From assembly GCF_003932855.1 (NCBI RefSeq), contig NZ_RQYZ01000001.1, positions 1 through 64,000 of the forward strand: 64,000 nt of DNA, in the 5' to 3' direction. The stretch comes from Tessaracoccus sp. OH4464_COT-324. GTDB lineage: Bacteria; Actinomycetota; Actinomycetes; Propionibacteriales; Propionibacteriaceae. The notes beneath the pieces are model-generated. The model searched no databases. It had not been told where the DNA came from and saw nothing but the letters and a program-made list of their open reading frames with translations. This document shows positions 14,548-26,421 of this stretch, piece by piece. Made by a program: the position numbers and the translations under genes. Every line of letters starts with the position of its first letter. Positions within the stretch are counted from its first letter, which is position 1.

Positions 14548-16002
14548 ATGAAGAATATAAACTTCCAAAGAATCAACAAAGCTGATCCTGCCTGGCCGCT
14601 ACTGGTGCTAAGGATAGGGTTCCTGATCAGCCTGGCGCCGCTGGTGGTCGTTATTGCCGGTTGTATTACGGCCCCTGTACTAACGGCGACTTCTCTGCCC
14701 TACGCGCTGGTCTGGCCAGCATATCTCGGCAGCACTCTGCTGGGAATGAGGCTCAGTCGGGGAAGGCTTAAGGTTCGTCAAAGCCCTCAAGGTATTATCT
14801 GCGGCGGTCCTCATGTCGTGAAACGGTTGGGTTATGTGGCAGTAGCGGTGCTGTTTGGGATCGCGTTTTTGTCCCTGCACGAGGTGCCCACGCTCGGGAG
14901 AACGCTGCACATGGCTCGCGCTCAAGCTCGCCTGATGATCTGGGCACTCATCTCCCTGGACTTCAGCTTTGGTCCGGTGTACGTGATGTGGCCGGTTGGG
15001 CTTATCGTTCTATCGGTGGCTCTGCTGCTGAGGTTGTTCGGGGTGAGCAAAGTAGTGCTCAGCGGCGAAGGAATCTCATTCCCCAAACACTTCGGGCTGA
15101 ACAAAGACTCGATCGCCTGGGAAGATCTCCGCGCGATCTATCGAGAGAATGGCCTGTACGTCCTGAGCACCGTTCGGGGCAGGCACCAGATAGACCTGTA
15201 TCGGTTGGCGAGTGATCCGGAACTTGTAGCCGACTGGATCATGTTTTACGCTCTGCACCCGGAGAAACGAGTGGAGCTTTCCGGAAGCGCGGCAATCCAG
15301 CGGGTTCGTTCCGAAGGAATTCCGCGACGCCCGGTGCCCACCAGACGGCCGGATCGTCCATTCCACCTGAACACCCTGCTGGACCCCGCCGTCAGGGAAC
15401 CCCGGCCAATCGCGCTCACCGGGGGCATCGCGAGCGGGAAATCCTTCGTGGCCAGAAAGTTTGCGGAACTCGGAGCCGTGATTGTGGATTTCGACGAGGT
15501 GGCACGCGAGGTCGTCCAGCCAGGAACCCCCGGCCTAGCGGCGGTGGTGCGACGCTTCGGCGACGTGCTGCAGGCGGACGGCAACCTGGACAGAGGAAAG
15601 CTGGCGGGAATCATCTTTTCCGACGACAGAGCCCGCGAGGACTTGAACAGCATTCTGCATCCGCACATCCGCGAGCGCGCCTGGCAGCTAGTCGAAGAAG
15701 CGGGCAGCGCGGCTATGGTAATTCAAGTCATCCCGTTGCTCGTCGAAGCGGACCTGGTGAACCAATTCAAAACGATCATCGTCGTCGACCTGCCGGAAGA
15801 ACAGCAGCTGCAGCGGCTACAGGCGCGCGAGGGGATCTCTGCGGAGGAGGCCGAGCGCCGCATCGCCGCCCAGGCCGACCGCGCCACCCGCCGCGTGGAA
15901 GCCGACGTCGTGATCGACAACTCGGGCGACGAAGCCGCCACCGCGCTGCAGGTGGCGCGCGTCTGGCGGCTCCTGCAACGGGCCGCGACCGTGACCAGCT
16001 AG
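14548..16002 (+). CDS. coaE: Membrane protein fused in frame to dephospho-CoA kinase (CoaE)
   Basis: A single open frame of 484 codons. Residues 1-about 225 hold about four hydrophobic segments (roughly 18-40, 46-66, 90-110, 128-162) and a PH-like stretch (about 168-215, LSGEGISFPKHFGLNKDSIAWEDL). After a basic, proline-rich linker (about 250-285), residues 286-484 are a complete CoaE: Walker A TGGIASGKS (291-299), VDFDEVAREVV, HPHIRERAW and VDLPEEQQLQRLQAR. CoaE phosphorylates dephospho-CoA in the last step of CoA synthesis. No start codon lies at the usual CoaE N-terminus. Internal GTG codons at 15271 (GGAGAAA just upstream) and 15334 could start a shorter CoaE. It is the only coaE in its syntenic slot after rpsA. 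Confidence 0.85.
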   Translation: MKNINFQRINKADPAWPLLVLRIGFLISLAPLVVVIAGCITAPVLTATSLPYALVWPAYLGSTLLGMRLSRGRLKVRQSPQGIICGGPHVVKRLGYVAVAVLFGIAFLSLHEVPTLGRTLHMARAQARLMIWALISLDFSFGPVYVMWPVGLIVLSVALLLRLFGVSKVVLSGEGISFPKHFGLNKDSIAWEDLRAIYRENGLYVLSTVRGRHQIDLYRLASDPELVADWIMFYALHPEKRVELSGSAAIQRVRSEGIPRRPVPTRRPDRPFHLNTLLDPAVREPRPIALTGGIASGKSFVARKFAELGAVIVDFDEVAREVVQPGTPGLAAVVRRFGDVLQADGNLDRGKLAGIIFSDDRAREDLNSILHPHIRERAWQLVEEAGSAAMVIQVIPLLVEADLVNQFKTIIVVDLPEEQQLQRLQAREGISAEEAERRIAAQADRATRRVEADVVIDNSGDEAATALQVARVWRLLQRAATVTS

Positions 16003-16055
16003 AGCCCAGCTAGAAAGCGTGGCCCCGAGAGAGGACACTCCGAGCGGAACGGGCA

Positions 16056-16108
16056 GGGCCCTCAGCGACGACCGAATATGGGCTGACCGGTCAAGATGCT
16101 GAGGGCCC
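16056..16108. terminator. Inverted repeat between convergent coaE and gcvP
   Basis: GGGCCCTCAGC (16056-16066) is matched by GCTGAGGGCCC (16098-16108), and an inner GACCG/CGGTC pair can extend the structure. The symmetric arms suit a bidirectional terminator for the two converging genes. Confidence 0.65.
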
Positions 16109-16159
16109 CTCTCACCCGACCCGGCGCGAGCGGCCTCGGATGACTCTTGCGGCGGGGCG

Positions 16160-18982
16160 CTACCCGTCGCCCCAGGGCGGGCAGGTGCAAACCAGGTTAC
16201 GGTCGCCGTACGCGTTGTCGATGCGGCCGACCGGCGGCCAGTACTTGTCCGCCCGCAGAGCACCCGCAGGGAAGCAGGCCTGCTCGCGGCTGTACGGCCG
16301 ATCCCAGTCCTGGACCAGGTCCTCGGTGGTGTGCGGCGCATGGGTCAGCGGGGAATCCTGCGGATCCACCTCGCCGGAGACGACCAACTCGGCTTCGCGC
16401 GCGATGTCCAGCATCGCATCGCAGAACCGATCCAACTCGTACAGCGTCTCCGACTCCGTGGGCTCCACCATCAGCGTTCCCGCCACCGGCCAGGACATCG
16501 TCGGCGCGTGGAAGCCGTGATCAATCAGCCGCTTCGCCACATCGTCGACGCTCACCTTCGGGGCAAATACCCGCGTATCTAGGATGCACTCATGGGCCAC
16601 CCGACCGGAGTCGCCCGAGTACAGAATCGGGTAGCTCCCTCGCAGCCGCGCCGCGATGTAGTTGGCGTTCAGGATGGCGACGCTCGTCGCGCTGCGCAGT
16701 CCCCGGCCGCCCATCAGCAGCACGTACACCCAGGAGATCAGCAGGATCGACGCCGAGCCCAGGTTCGCCGCGGAGACGGCGCCCTCCCCACCCGTAGCCG
16801 GGTCGGTGGGCAGATGCGGGAGCAGGTGCTTCTTGACCCCGATCGGACCCATTCCCGGCCCGCCACCGCCGTGCGGAATCGCGAAGGTCTTGTGCAGGTT
16901 GAGATGGCTGACATCCCCGCCGATCTCGCCCAGCTTCACGAGCCCGACCAACGCGTTCATGTTGGCGCCGTCAATGTACACCTGCCCGCCGTGCTCATGA
17001 GTGATGCGGGCCACCTCCCGCACCGTCTCCTCGAACACGCCGTGCGTCGACGGGTAGGTGATCATCACACAGGACAAATCGTCTCCGGCCTCCTCGGCCT
17101 TCGCCCGGAAATCCGCAAGATCGATGTCGCCGTTAGCGGCGGCCTTGACCGACACCACCTTGAGCCCCGCCATCTGCGCGGAGGCCGGGTTGGTGCCGTG
17201 CGCGGAAGTGGGGATCAAGCAGATGCTGCGCTCCTCTCCCCGGGATCGGTGGTAGCGGGCGATCGTCAGCAGCCCCGCGTACTCGCCCGACGCGCCCGAG
17301 TTAGGCTGCATCGAGAACCCGTCATAGCCGGTAATCTCACACAGCTTCTCCGAGAGATCCGCGACGAGCTCGTGGTAGCCCGCGGCCTGGTCTGCCGGGG
17401 CAAAGGGGTGCAGGTTGGCAAACTCGGGCCAGGACACCGGCATCATCTCGATGGCCGCATTCAACTTCATCGTGCACGAACCCAGCGGAATCATCGCCCT
17501 GTCCAACGCCAGATCGCGATCCGCCAGACGCCGCATGTAGCGCATCATCTCAGTCTCCGCACGGTTCATGTGGAACACCTCGTGCGTGAGATACTCGCTG
17601 ACCCGCAGCCACTCGTCGGGCACCGCAGGGCGAGACGCCGGCGCCCCGCAGCTCTCGACGCCGAAGGCCTCCAGCAGGCGGCCCACCACGTCGGGGCGGG
17701 TGGTCTCGTCGAAGCTCATCCCAATGGCATCGCCGCCGACCCGCCGCAGGTTGATGCCGCGCCGCTCCGCGTTCATCAAGATGTCTGCCTGCCTCTCGCC
17801 GACGCGCACGGTGAGGGTGTCGAAGAACGCCTCCGGCGTGACCTCGTACCCGGCGGAGCGCAGTGCGTCGCGCACCCCCGCGGTGGTCAGGTGCACACGC
17901 TCCGCGATGGAACGCAGCCCCCGCGGCCCATGGAAGACCGCATACATTGACGCCATCACCGCCAGCAGCGCCTGCGCCGTGCACACGTTGGATGTGGCCT
18001 TCTCCCGGCGAATGTGCTGCTCCCGGGTCTGCAGCGACAGCCGATAGGCTTTTCGCCCTGCCGAGTCGACGGAGACGCCCACCAGCCGGCCGGGCATCGT
18101 GCGCTTCAGCGCATCGGACACAGCCATGAAGGCCGCGTGCGGGCCGCCATAACCCATCGGCACGCCGAAGCGCTGCGCAGAACCCACACACACGTCGGCC
18201 CCCATCGCGCCCGGCTCCTTGACGAGGGTGAGCGCCAGCAGATCCGACGTGACGACGGCCAGCGCGCCGTGGGCGTGCAGGTCTGCGCACTGCTCGGTGA
18301 GGTCCCGGATATCGCCGAAGGTCCCGATGTGCGCCAACGCCGCGCCGAACACCTCAGCGGCGCGCAGCTCGCCCAGCGGGGCTACGACACACTCGATTCC
18401 GAGGGGGCGGGCCCTGGTCAGCAAGACGGCCCTGACCTGTGGGTGCAGCGCGTCGTCGACGAAGAATCGCTTCGCCTTGCTCTTGGCGGCCCGCCTTGCC
18501 ATGGCCATTCCCTCGGCGGCGGCGGTGGCCTCATCAAGAAGGCTGGCATTGGCGATCGGCAGCCCGGTGAGGTCCGCGACCATCGTCTGGAAGTTCAGCA
18601 GCGCCTCCAAACGCCCTTGGGAGATCTCCGGCTGATAGGGCGTGTAGGCCGTGTACCACGCCGGATTCTCGAAGATGTTGCGCAGAATCGCCGGGGGAGT
18701 CACCGTGCCGTAGTAGCCCTGGCCGATCAGCGAGGTCATAGGCGTGTTCTTCGCCGCCACCGCGCGGAGCTTGGCGAGTACCTCGCCCTCCGTCAGGGCA
18801 GCCCAGTTGAGTTCCTCGGCCTGGCGCAGGCTGGCTGGAACGGTCTCGTCGATCAGCTGCTCCAGGCTGTCTGCCCCGACGACGCGCAACATGCGCTCCA
18901 TCTCCTCCGGCGAGGGTCCTATGTGGCGCCGGTGCGCGAAATCGTCGGTGTCGTAGTCAGTCGGCCGCCACATGTCAGCCAA
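16160..18982 (-). CDS. gcvP: Glycine dehydrogenase (decarboxylating), P protein
   Basis: A 940-aa fused (alpha plus beta) P protein. It decarboxylates glycine with PLP and passes the aminomethyl group to the GcvH lipoate. The opening [14 protein letters not shown] and the PLP-binding lysine K698 in [19 protein letters not shown] are visible. Length matches the family. It is the last gene of gcvT-gcvH-gcvP, with 8 bases overlapping gcvH, and should respond to glycine through the riboswitch upstream of gcvT. Confidence 0.97.
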   Translation of the reverse strand: MADMWRPTDYDTDDFAHRRHIGPSPEEMERMLRVVGADSLEQLIDETVPASLRQAEELNWAALTEGEVLAKLRAVAAKNTPMTSLIGQGYYGTVTPPAILRNIFENPAWYTAYTPYQPEISQGRLEALLNFQTMVADLTGLPIANASLLDEATAAAEGMAMARRAAKSKAKRFFVDDALHPQVRAVLLTRARPLGIECVVAPLGELRAAEVFGAALAHIGTFGDIRDLTEQCADLHAHGALAVVTSDLLALTLVKEPGAMGADVCVGSAQRFGVPMGYGGPHAAFMAVSDALKRTMPGRLVGVSVDSAGRKAYRLSLQTREQHIRREKATSNVCTAQALLAVMASMYAVFHGPRGLRSIAERVHLTTAGVRDALRSAGYEVTPEAFFDTLTVRVGERQADILMNAERRGINLRRVGGDAIGMSFDETTRPDVVGRLLEAFGVESCGAPASRPAVPDEWLRVSEYLTHEVFHMNRAETEMMRYMRRLADRDLALDRAMIPLGSCTMKLNAAIEMMPVSWPEFANLHPFAPADQAAGYHELVADLSEKLCEITGYDGFSMQPNSGASGEYAGLLTIARYHRSRGEERSICLIPTSAHGTNPASAQMAGLKVVSVKAAANGDIDLADFRAKAEEAGDDLSCVMITYPSTHGVFEETVREVARITHEHGGQVYIDGANMNALVGLVKLGEIGGDVSHLNLHKTFAIPHGGGGPGMGPIGVKKHLLPHLPTDPATGGEGAVSAANLGSASILLISWVYVLLMGGRGLRSATSVAILNANYIAARLRGSYPILYSGDSGRVAHECILDTRVFAPKVSVDDVAKRLIDHGFHAPTMSWPVAGTLMVEPTESETLYELDRFCDAMLDIAREAELVVSGEVDPQDSPLTHAPHTTEDLVQDWDRPYSREQACFPAGALRADKYWPPVGRIDNAYGDRNLVCTCPPWGDG

Positions 18983-19334
18983 TCAGCGCCCGGTAGGCGT
19001 CTTCGTCGAGGAGGTCATCGAAGGCGGTCACGTCGAGCAGCCGCAGGCGGAAGAACCAGTTCTTTCGAGCATCGGCGTTGACGAGCGAAGGGTCGTTGAC
19101 CAGCGCCTCGTTCACCTCGACGATGGTGCCCGCCAGCGGGGCGGTGATGTCGGAAGCGGCCTTGACCGACTCGATGACCACGATCTCGTCGCCCTCCGCG
19201 ACCTCGCGGTCCACCTCAGGCAACTCGATGAAGACGATGTCGCCCAACTGCTCTGCCGCATGCGCGGTGATCCCGACGGTCGCGACGTCGCCTTCGAGGT
19301 CAAGCCATTCGTGGTCTTCGGTGTACTTCACCAT
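18975..19334 (-). CDS. gcvH: Glycine cleavage system H protein
   Basis: A 119-aa lipoyl carrier protein shuttling the methylamine group between GcvP, GcvT and lipoamide dehydrogenase. The lipoylated lysine is K58 in VIESVKAAS. It opens KYTEDHEWL, as in the family. It lies 11 bases after gcvT and overlaps gcvP by 8 bases. Maturation needs lipoylation enzymes that are not in this window. Confidence 0.97.
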   Translation of the reverse strand: MVKYTEDHEWLDLEGDVATVGITAHAAEQLGDIVFIELPEVDREVAEGDEIVVIESVKAASDITAPLAGTIVEVNEALVNDPSLVNADARKNWFFRLRLLDVTAFDDLLDEDAYRALIG

Positions 19335-19345
19335 GGTGTGCTCCT

Positions 19346-20458
19346 TCAGCGCTTGTAGTTGAGGGTTACGAAGGGAATGGGTGTGACGGTCACCGGCAGG
19401 AGTTTGCCGCGGACCTGGGCGAAGATCGTGCTGCCGGGCGCGAAACCTGTGGGCAGCATGGCCATCGCAATCGGGCCGCCGATGCTCGGCCCGAAGCCGC
19501 CGGACGTCACGACGCCGATGCGCTGCGTCGCCTCCTGGTCGGCGAACAGCTCGACGCCGTCGCGCACCGGGGCGCGGCCCTCCGGCCGGAGGCCGACACG
19601 AACTTCGGGTGCGCCCGCGTCGAGTTCCTGCTCGATGGCTGAGGCGCCCGGGTAGCCGCCCGCCCGGCTGCCCCCGGGACGGCGAACCTTCGGGATCGAC
19701 CAGTCGAGGGCCGCGGCCGAGGGCGAAATCTGCTCGGTCAGCTCGTGACCGTACAGGGGCATCCCCGCCTCAAGGCGCAGGGAGTCGCGGGCGCCGAGCC
19801 CTGCCGGCTGGACGACGCTGTCCGCCAGCAGCCGCTCGGCAAACTCGATCGCGCACTCGGCGGGCAGCGAGACCTCGAAGCCGTCCTCGCCCGTGTAACC
19901 GGAGCGCGAAACCCAAACCTCCTCGCCGGCCCAGTCGAGCTGTCGGGAATCCATGAACCGAAGCTCCCGGACCTCGGGGATGAGCCGGGCCAGCTGCTCC
20001 TCGGCGTCCGGCCCCTGCACGGCCAGCAGCGCGCGGCTGGTGACGTGCTCCACCTCGACGCCGGTGAGCCCGCGCAGGATGCCCAGGTCGTGGCTCGTGC
20101 GGGCGGCGTTCACCACCAGGAACAGATGCTGCTCATGGTTGGCGAACATGAAGTCGTCGAGCACGCCACCCGCGTCGTTGGTGAACAGTCCGTAGCGTTG
20201 CCGCCATGGGTGCAGACCGGCCACACTCGCCGGCGTGAGGGTCTCCAGCGCCAGGGCCGCGTCCCGCCCCGCCGAACGCAGGAGCACCTGGCCCATATGG
20301 CTGACATCGAACAGCGAAGCTGATCGGCGCGTGTGGTTGTGTTCCGCCAGCACCCCGGTGGGGTACTGGACGGGCATCTCCCAGCCAGCGAACGGCACCA
20401 GCTTGGCTCCGCGGGCGACGTGGAAATCGTGCAATGGGGTGTGCAACAGCTCGGTCAT
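19346..20458 (-). CDS. gcvT: Glycine cleavage system T protein (aminomethyltransferase)
   Basis: A 370-aa tetrahydrofolate-dependent aminomethyltransferase that makes 5,10-methylene-THF and ammonia from the GcvH-bound intermediate. The family opening LHDFHVARGAKLVPFAGWEMPVQY is split here by position (about 8-31), and SLFDVSHMGQ and GYTGEDGFEVSLP are present. The strong GGAGGG ribosome site lies 5 bases before ATG 20458. First gene of the gcv operon, 50 bases downstream of a tandem glycine riboswitch. The gcv operon sits between coaE and uvrB, a slot without gcv genes in Mycobacterium. Confidence 0.96.
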   Translation of the reverse strand: MTELLHTPLHDFHVARGAKLVPFAGWEMPVQYPTGVLAEHNHTRRSASLFDVSHMGQVLLRSAGRDAALALETLTPASVAGLHPWRQRYGLFTNDAGGVLDDFMFANHEQHLFLVVNAARTSHDLGILRGLTGVEVEHVTSRALLAVQGPDAEEQLARLIPEVRELRFMDSRQLDWAGEEVWVSRSGYTGEDGFEVSLPAECAIEFAERLLADSVVQPAGLGARDSLRLEAGMPLYGHELTEQISPSAAALDWSIPKVRRPGGSRAGGYPGASAIEQELDAGAPEVRVGLRPEGRAPVRDGVELFADQEATQRIGVVTSGGFGPSIGGPIAMAMLPTGFAPGSTIFAQVRGKLLPVTVTPIPFVTLNYKR

Positions 20459-20507
20459 CTGATCCCTCCACCGGGTCCGGGCCTTCCGGAGCCCGACTAC
20501 GTTGTCG

Positions 20508-20656
20508 GTGCCCCCTCTGTCCTTGGTGCCTGAGATTTACGATCCTTCGGCGGGCCGGGCGGCCTCTCTCCAGAGTGCGTGTCAAGCGGTCCGGGGGCCT
20601 GAGAGATTACCGGGGCGGTTGCTCCTTCGGCATCGCGCGCACGCGATTCTCCCGCT
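20508..20656 (-). promoter_or_regulatory. Tandem glycine riboswitch of the gcv operon
   Basis: On the minus strand, two glycine aptamers follow each other. The first has GGGAGA, CCGAAGGAGCAA, TAATCTCTCAGGC and GGACCG; the second has CTCTGGAGAGA, GCCGAAGGATCG, TAAATCTCAGGC and AAGGACAGAGGGGGC. These match the conserved glycine riboswitch core. The second aptamer appears compact, with almost nothing between the GAAGGA and AATCTCAGGC segments. Downstream, CCGAC/GTCGG and GGGC/GCCC can form small hairpins before the gcvT ribosome site. Glycine binding normally turns gcv on. Confidence 0.92.
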
Positions 20657-20667
20657 TGACAGTCACG

Positions 20668-20673
20668 ACACTA
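20668..20673 (-). promoter_or_regulatory. Possible -10 box of the gcv operon
   Basis: TAGTGT on the minus strand lies about 12 bases upstream of the riboswitch 5' end, a sensible place for its promoter. No -35 consensus is seen. Confidence 0.35.
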
Positions 20674-20683
20674 GCAGGCTGAG

Positions 20684-20698
20684 GGCTCCGCCGGAGCC
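20684..20698 (-). terminator. Short hairpin after uvrB
   Basis: GGCTCC and GGAGCC flank a three-base loop between the uvrB stop (20714) and the gcv leader. It is a possible terminator separating uvrB from gcvT; there is no T-run. Confidence 0.4.
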
Positions 20699-20713
20699 GA
20701 AGGGTGCACCCCG

Positions 20714-22756
<2,043 letters not shown>

Positions 22757-22762
22757 AGGTCA

Positions 22763-22768
22763 ACTCTA
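22763..22768 (-). promoter_or_regulatory. -10 box of uvrB (leaderless)
   Basis: TAGAGT on the minus strand is 6 bases from ATG 22756. Confidence 0.55.
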
Positions 22769-22804
22769 TGTGAGCCAGCCGACAACTTCGTCAACCGCAA
22801 AGAA

Positions 22805-23497
22805 CTAGCCGAGCGAAGCCGGGTTGGGGATATCCAGCGCGCCACTGACATTCGGGCTGTTCACCCCGCGAGCCAGCCAAAGCAGCAGGTCGCGGGCCGG
22901 GCCGATCACCGTCGTCGGCGCGCTCCCCTCGCTACCCATCCGCTCCGAGAAGCCGTCGTCGGCCAGCAGCAGCACCCCGGGCATGCCGTACAGGGCCGGA
23001 CGGGTGACTTCCAGTCCGAGGAGCGCGCGATATGCGAACTCGGGTAGATCCGCCAACTCGCCGATCAGGTCGTAGTGATGAATCGTTAGCTCCCGCAGCC
23101 GCAACGTCGCGAGCTGCGCGGGGCTCAGCAGCCAGTCGCCGAGCCTGAACGTGCGCTCGTCGGTCTCCGCAGCGGCCAGGAGCGGCTGGAGTTCGCCGGC
23201 CGTCTCGTCGAGCTGAATCTGCAGCTCCAGCTCTGGCGACAGCGCCCGCTTCTCCAGCGCTACCCGACGGTCGGCGCGGGAGCGGAAACGACCCAAACCG
23301 TCGGGTGAGCGCAGGCGGTGCTGCAGGTCGAGAGCGCCCTCCACCAGGTGGGCAGCCACATGCGATCGAGTCCAGCCGGGTAGGGGAGTGGGCTGGGCCC
23401 AGTCGTCAGCGTCGTAAGAGATCGTGGTGCCCAGCAGATGCGCGGTCTGCTCACGCACTGCATCCACGATGTCGCTGAATGATGCGGCCTCGGTCAT
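22805..23497 (-). CDS. Maleylpyruvate-isomerase-family, mycothiol-dependent-type enzyme
   Basis: A 230-aa DinB-fold protein. The N-terminal MDMPI signature [19 protein letters not shown] (about 46-64) carries the first metal-binding histidine region, and [12 protein letters not shown] supplies the later histidines. Such enzymes use mycothiol for thiol-transfer or isomerisation; the substrate here is unknown and the maleylpyruvate name should not be taken literally. The frame extends further upstream, but ATG 23497 has TAGGTT 7 bases away. It is divergent from uvrA with only 56 bases between start codons. Confidence 0.85.
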   Translation of the reverse strand: MTEAASFSDIVDAVREQTAHLLGTTISYDADDWAQPTPLPGWTRSHVAAHLVEGALDLQHRLRSPDGLGRFRSRADRRVALEKRALSPELELQIQLDETAGELQPLLAAAETDERTFRLGDWLLSPAQLATLRLRELTIHHYDLIGELADLPEFAYRALLGLEVTRPALYGMPGVLLLADDGFSERMGSEGSAPTTVIGPARDLLLWLARGVNSPNVSGALDIPNPASLG

Positions 23498-23504
23498 GTG
23501 AGCC

Positions 23505-23510
23505 AACCTA
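23505..23510 (-). promoter_or_regulatory. -10 box of the MDMPI-type gene (leaderless)
   Basis: TAGGTT on the minus strand is 7 bases from ATG 23497 and back-to-back with the uvrA promoter. Confidence 0.55.
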
Positions 23511-23539
23511 TCAAAAGGCAAGTTCCTTGGTTGCGGGCA

Positions 23540-23545
23540 TAGGAT
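23540..23545 (+). promoter_or_regulatory. -10 box of uvrA (leaderless)
   Basis: TAGGAT lies 8 bases before GTG 23554. Confidence 0.5.
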
Positions 23546-23553
23546 GCTTTGTT

Positions 23554-26412
23554 GTGGATAGTCGGCTCGTGGTGCGCGGGGCACGCGTACACAACCTGAA
23601 AAACGTCTCCCTCGACCTGCCGCGGGAGGCCCTGATCGTATTCACGGGCCTCAGCGGGTCGGGCAAATCCTCGCTCGCCTTCGACACCATCTTCGCCGAG
23701 GGGCAACGGCGCTACGTCGAGTCGCTGTCGGCGTACGCGCGCATGTTCCTCGGCCAGATGGACAAACCCGACGTCGACTTCATCGACGGCCTGTCCCCGG
23801 CAGTATCGATCGACCAGAAGTCGACGAGCCGCAACCCGCGCTCCACCGTCGGCACCATCACCGAGGTGTACGACTACCTGCGGCTGCTGTTCGCCCGCAT
23901 CGGCGTCCCACACTGCGTCGAGTGCGGTGCGCAGATTGGTCGGCAGACCCCGCAACAGATCGTTGACCGGCTCCTCGGGCTGCCGGAAGGAACCAGATTC
24001 CAGATCCTCGCCCCGCTGGTGCGTGGTCGCAAAGGCGAGTTCGCGGAGCTATTCCGCCAGCTTCTCGGTGACGGGTACTCGCGGGTGCGCATCGACGGTG
24101 AGATCCACGCCCTCACCGAGTTGCCGGAGATCGACAAGAAACGCAAGCACGACGTCGAAGCCATCGTCGACCGCGCGGTGGTTCGGGCGAGCGCCAAACA
24201 GCGCATCACCGAATCCGTCGAGACGGCGCTGCAACTCGCGGGTGGCATCGTCGCCATCGACTTCGTCGACCTGCCCGCCGACGACCCGGAGCGCGTGAAA
24301 CGCTACTCGGAGCGCATGGGCTGCCCCAACGAACACGACGTGGCGATCGAGGAGCTGGAACCCAGACAGTTCTCGTTCAACGGGCCCTGGGGTGCCTGTC
24401 CGCAGTGCACCGGCCTCGGCATGGTGCTGGATCCCGACCCGGAACTCATCATCCCCGACGAAGACCTGTCGCTCGCGGAAGGTGCCATCGCGCCCTGGGC
24501 CGGCGCGCACATCCGCGGTCACTACGACCACGTCCTCGCCTCGCTCGCCGAGGAACACAGCTTCGACATGGGTACCCCGTGGCGGAAGCTCAAGCCCGCA
24601 GTCCGAAAGCTCCTGCTCGGCGGGGTCGAGGGGGCAGTCGTGGTGAAGTACCGCAACCGGTTTGGGCGCACCCGCAGCTTCTCGCAGAAGTTCGAGGGCG
24701 TGGTGCCATTCGTCAGACGACGCCATGAGGAAGCCGAATCGGACTGGTCCCGGGACAAATGGGGCCAGTACATGCGCGAGGTCGCCTGCTCCTCCTGCGG
24801 GGGCGACCGACTGAAACCATCGTCGCTGGCGGTCACGGTGCGCGACAAAAACATCGCCGACGTGGTCGCGATGTCCATCGGCGAGGCGGCGGACTTCCTG
24901 GGCGGACTCGAACTAACCCCGACGGAAGCCACCATCGCCCGGCGGGTCATCAAGGAGATCCAGGCCAGACTGCGCTTCCTGCTCGACGTCGGCCTCGACT
25001 ACCTCACGCTCTCCCGCGCGGCAGGCACCCTCTCCGGCGGGGAAGCCCAACGTATCCGCCTCGCCACCCAGATCGGATCCGGGCTGGTCGGCGTTCTCTA
25101 CGTGCTCGACGAACCCAGCATCGGCCTACACCAGCGCGACAACCTGCGGCTCATCCAGACTCTGGAAAGGCTGCGCGACATGGGCAACACCCTCATCGTC
25201 GTGGAACACGACGAGGACACCATCAAGGCGGCCGACTGGATCGTGGACATCGGGCCGGGGGCCGGCGAACTGGGCGGCGAGGTCGTGGTCTCCGGGCCGG
25301 TCGAGGACCTGCTGGCCAACCCCGAGTCGAAGACCGGCCGCTACCTGTCCGGGCAACTAGCCATCGAGGCACCCGCCGTGCGCCGCGTGGGCAATGGCAG
25401 TGCCATCAAGGTCCACGGGGCGAGGCACAACAACCTGCGCAACGTGGACGTCGAATTCCCCCTGGGTAAGCTGATCGCGGTCACCGGGGTTTCCGGCTCC
25501 GGGAAATCCTCCCTGGTCAACGGGATCCTGTACCCGGCCGCCGCCAAGGCCATCTACCAGGCCAAGGACGTGCCAGGAAAGCACCGCAAACTCCTCGGGC
25601 TGGAGAACATCGACAAAGTCATCCAGGTCGATCAGTCGCCCATCGGACGTACCCCGAGGTCGAACCCCGCAACCTACACCGGAGTATTCGACAAGATCCG
25701 TTCCCTCTTCGCGCAGACCCCCGAGGCCAAGGTCCGCGGCTACCAAGCGGGCAGGTTCTCCTTCAACGTCAAGGGCGGGCGGTGCGAGACCTGCCGCGGC
25801 GACGGCACGATCCGCGTGGAGATGAACTTCCTGCCCGACGTCTACGTCCCCTGCGAGGTGTGCCACGGGGCACGCTACAACCGCGAAACCTTGGAGGTGC
25901 ACTACAAGGGCAAAAACATCTCCGAAGTCCTGGACATGCCCATCGCGCAGGCAGTCGACTTCTTCGGCTCGATCAGCGCCATCGCCCGACACCTGAAAAC
26001 CCTCGACGAGGTTGGGCTGGGCTACGTCCGTCTCGGGCAGCCCGCCACCACGCTCTCCGGCGGCGAGGCACAGCGCGTCAAACTCGCCTCCGAGCTGCAG
26101 AAACGCTCCACCGGCCGCACCCTGTACGTGCTCGACGAGCCAACCACCGGCCTGCACTTCGAGGACATCCGACGCCTGCTGGTGGTCCTGCAGCGGCTCG
26201 TCGACCAGGGCAACACCGTGGTCGTGATCGAGCACAACCTCGACGTCATCAAGTGCGCGGACTGGCTCATCGAAATGGGCCCCGACGGCGGGTCGCGCGG
26301 CGGCGAGGTGGTGGGCGTGGGCACCCCAGAGCACATCGCCACGCTCAAGGAGTCGGCTACCGGCCACTTCCTCAGCGCCCTGCTGGGGCAAGCGCCCGAT
26401 CCGGCAGGATAG
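23554..26412 (+). CDS. uvrA: Excinuclease ABC subunit A
   Basis: A 952-aa damage-recognition ATPase with two ABC modules. The first Walker A is GLSGSGKS (32-39); the second is [10 protein letters not shown] in the C-terminal half. Zinc-binding cysteines occur in the CVECGAQIG-type, CPQCTGLG and CETCRGDG segments. Both signature motifs ([26 protein letters not shown]) are intact. The frame opens at 23479, but those extra 25 codons overlap the divergent gene and lie upstream of the TAGGAT box, so GTG 23554 is preferred. uvrC begins 9 bases after the stop. Confidence 0.96.
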   Translation: MDSRLVVRGARVHNLKNVSLDLPREALIVFTGLSGSGKSSLAFDTIFAEGQRRYVESLSAYARMFLGQMDKPDVDFIDGLSPAVSIDQKSTSRNPRSTVGTITEVYDYLRLLFARIGVPHCVECGAQIGRQTPQQIVDRLLGLPEGTRFQILAPLVRGRKGEFAELFRQLLGDGYSRVRIDGEIHALTELPEIDKKRKHDVEAIVDRAVVRASAKQRITESVETALQLAGGIVAIDFVDLPADDPERVKRYSERMGCPNEHDVAIEELEPRQFSFNGPWGACPQCTGLGMVLDPDPELIIPDEDLSLAEGAIAPWAGAHIRGHYDHVLASLAEEHSFDMGTPWRKLKPAVRKLLLGGVEGAVVVKYRNRFGRTRSFSQKFEGVVPFVRRRHEEAESDWSRDKWGQYMREVACSSCGGDRLKPSSLAVTVRDKNIADVVAMSIGEAADFLGGLELTPTEATIARRVIKEIQARLRFLLDVGLDYLTLSRAAGTLSGGEAQRIRLATQIGSGLVGVLYVLDEPSIGLHQRDNLRLIQTLERLRDMGNTLIVVEHDEDTIKAADWIVDIGPGAGELGGEVVVSGPVEDLLANPESKTGRYLSGQLAIEAPAVRRVGNGSAIKVHGARHNNLRNVDVEFPLGKLIAVTGVSGSGKSSLVNGILYPAAAKAIYQAKDVPGKHRKLLGLENIDKVIQVDQSPIGRTPRSNPATYTGVFDKIRSLFAQTPEAKVRGYQAGRFSFNVKGGRCETCRGDGTIRVEMNFLPDVYVPCEVCHGARYNRETLEVHYKGKNISEVLDMPIAQAVDFFGSISAIARHLKTLDEVGLGYVRLGQPATTLSGGEAQRVKLASELQKRSTGRTLYVLDEPTTGLHFEDIRRLLVVLQRLVDQGNTVVVIEHNLDVIKCADWLIEMGPDGGSRGGEVVGVGTPEHIATLKESATGHFLSALLGQAPDPAG

Positions 26413-26421
26413 GACCAACCT

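Noticed and set aside
12600-14550. Insertion sequence or integrase bringing in the WXG cassette
   Set aside because: No transposase, integrase, target duplication or terminal inverted repeats were found; only base composition and context suggest transfer.
16592-17950. 452-codon plus-strand open frame opposite gcvP
   Set aside because: Shadow of gcvP; Arg/His-rich translation with no recognisable motif.
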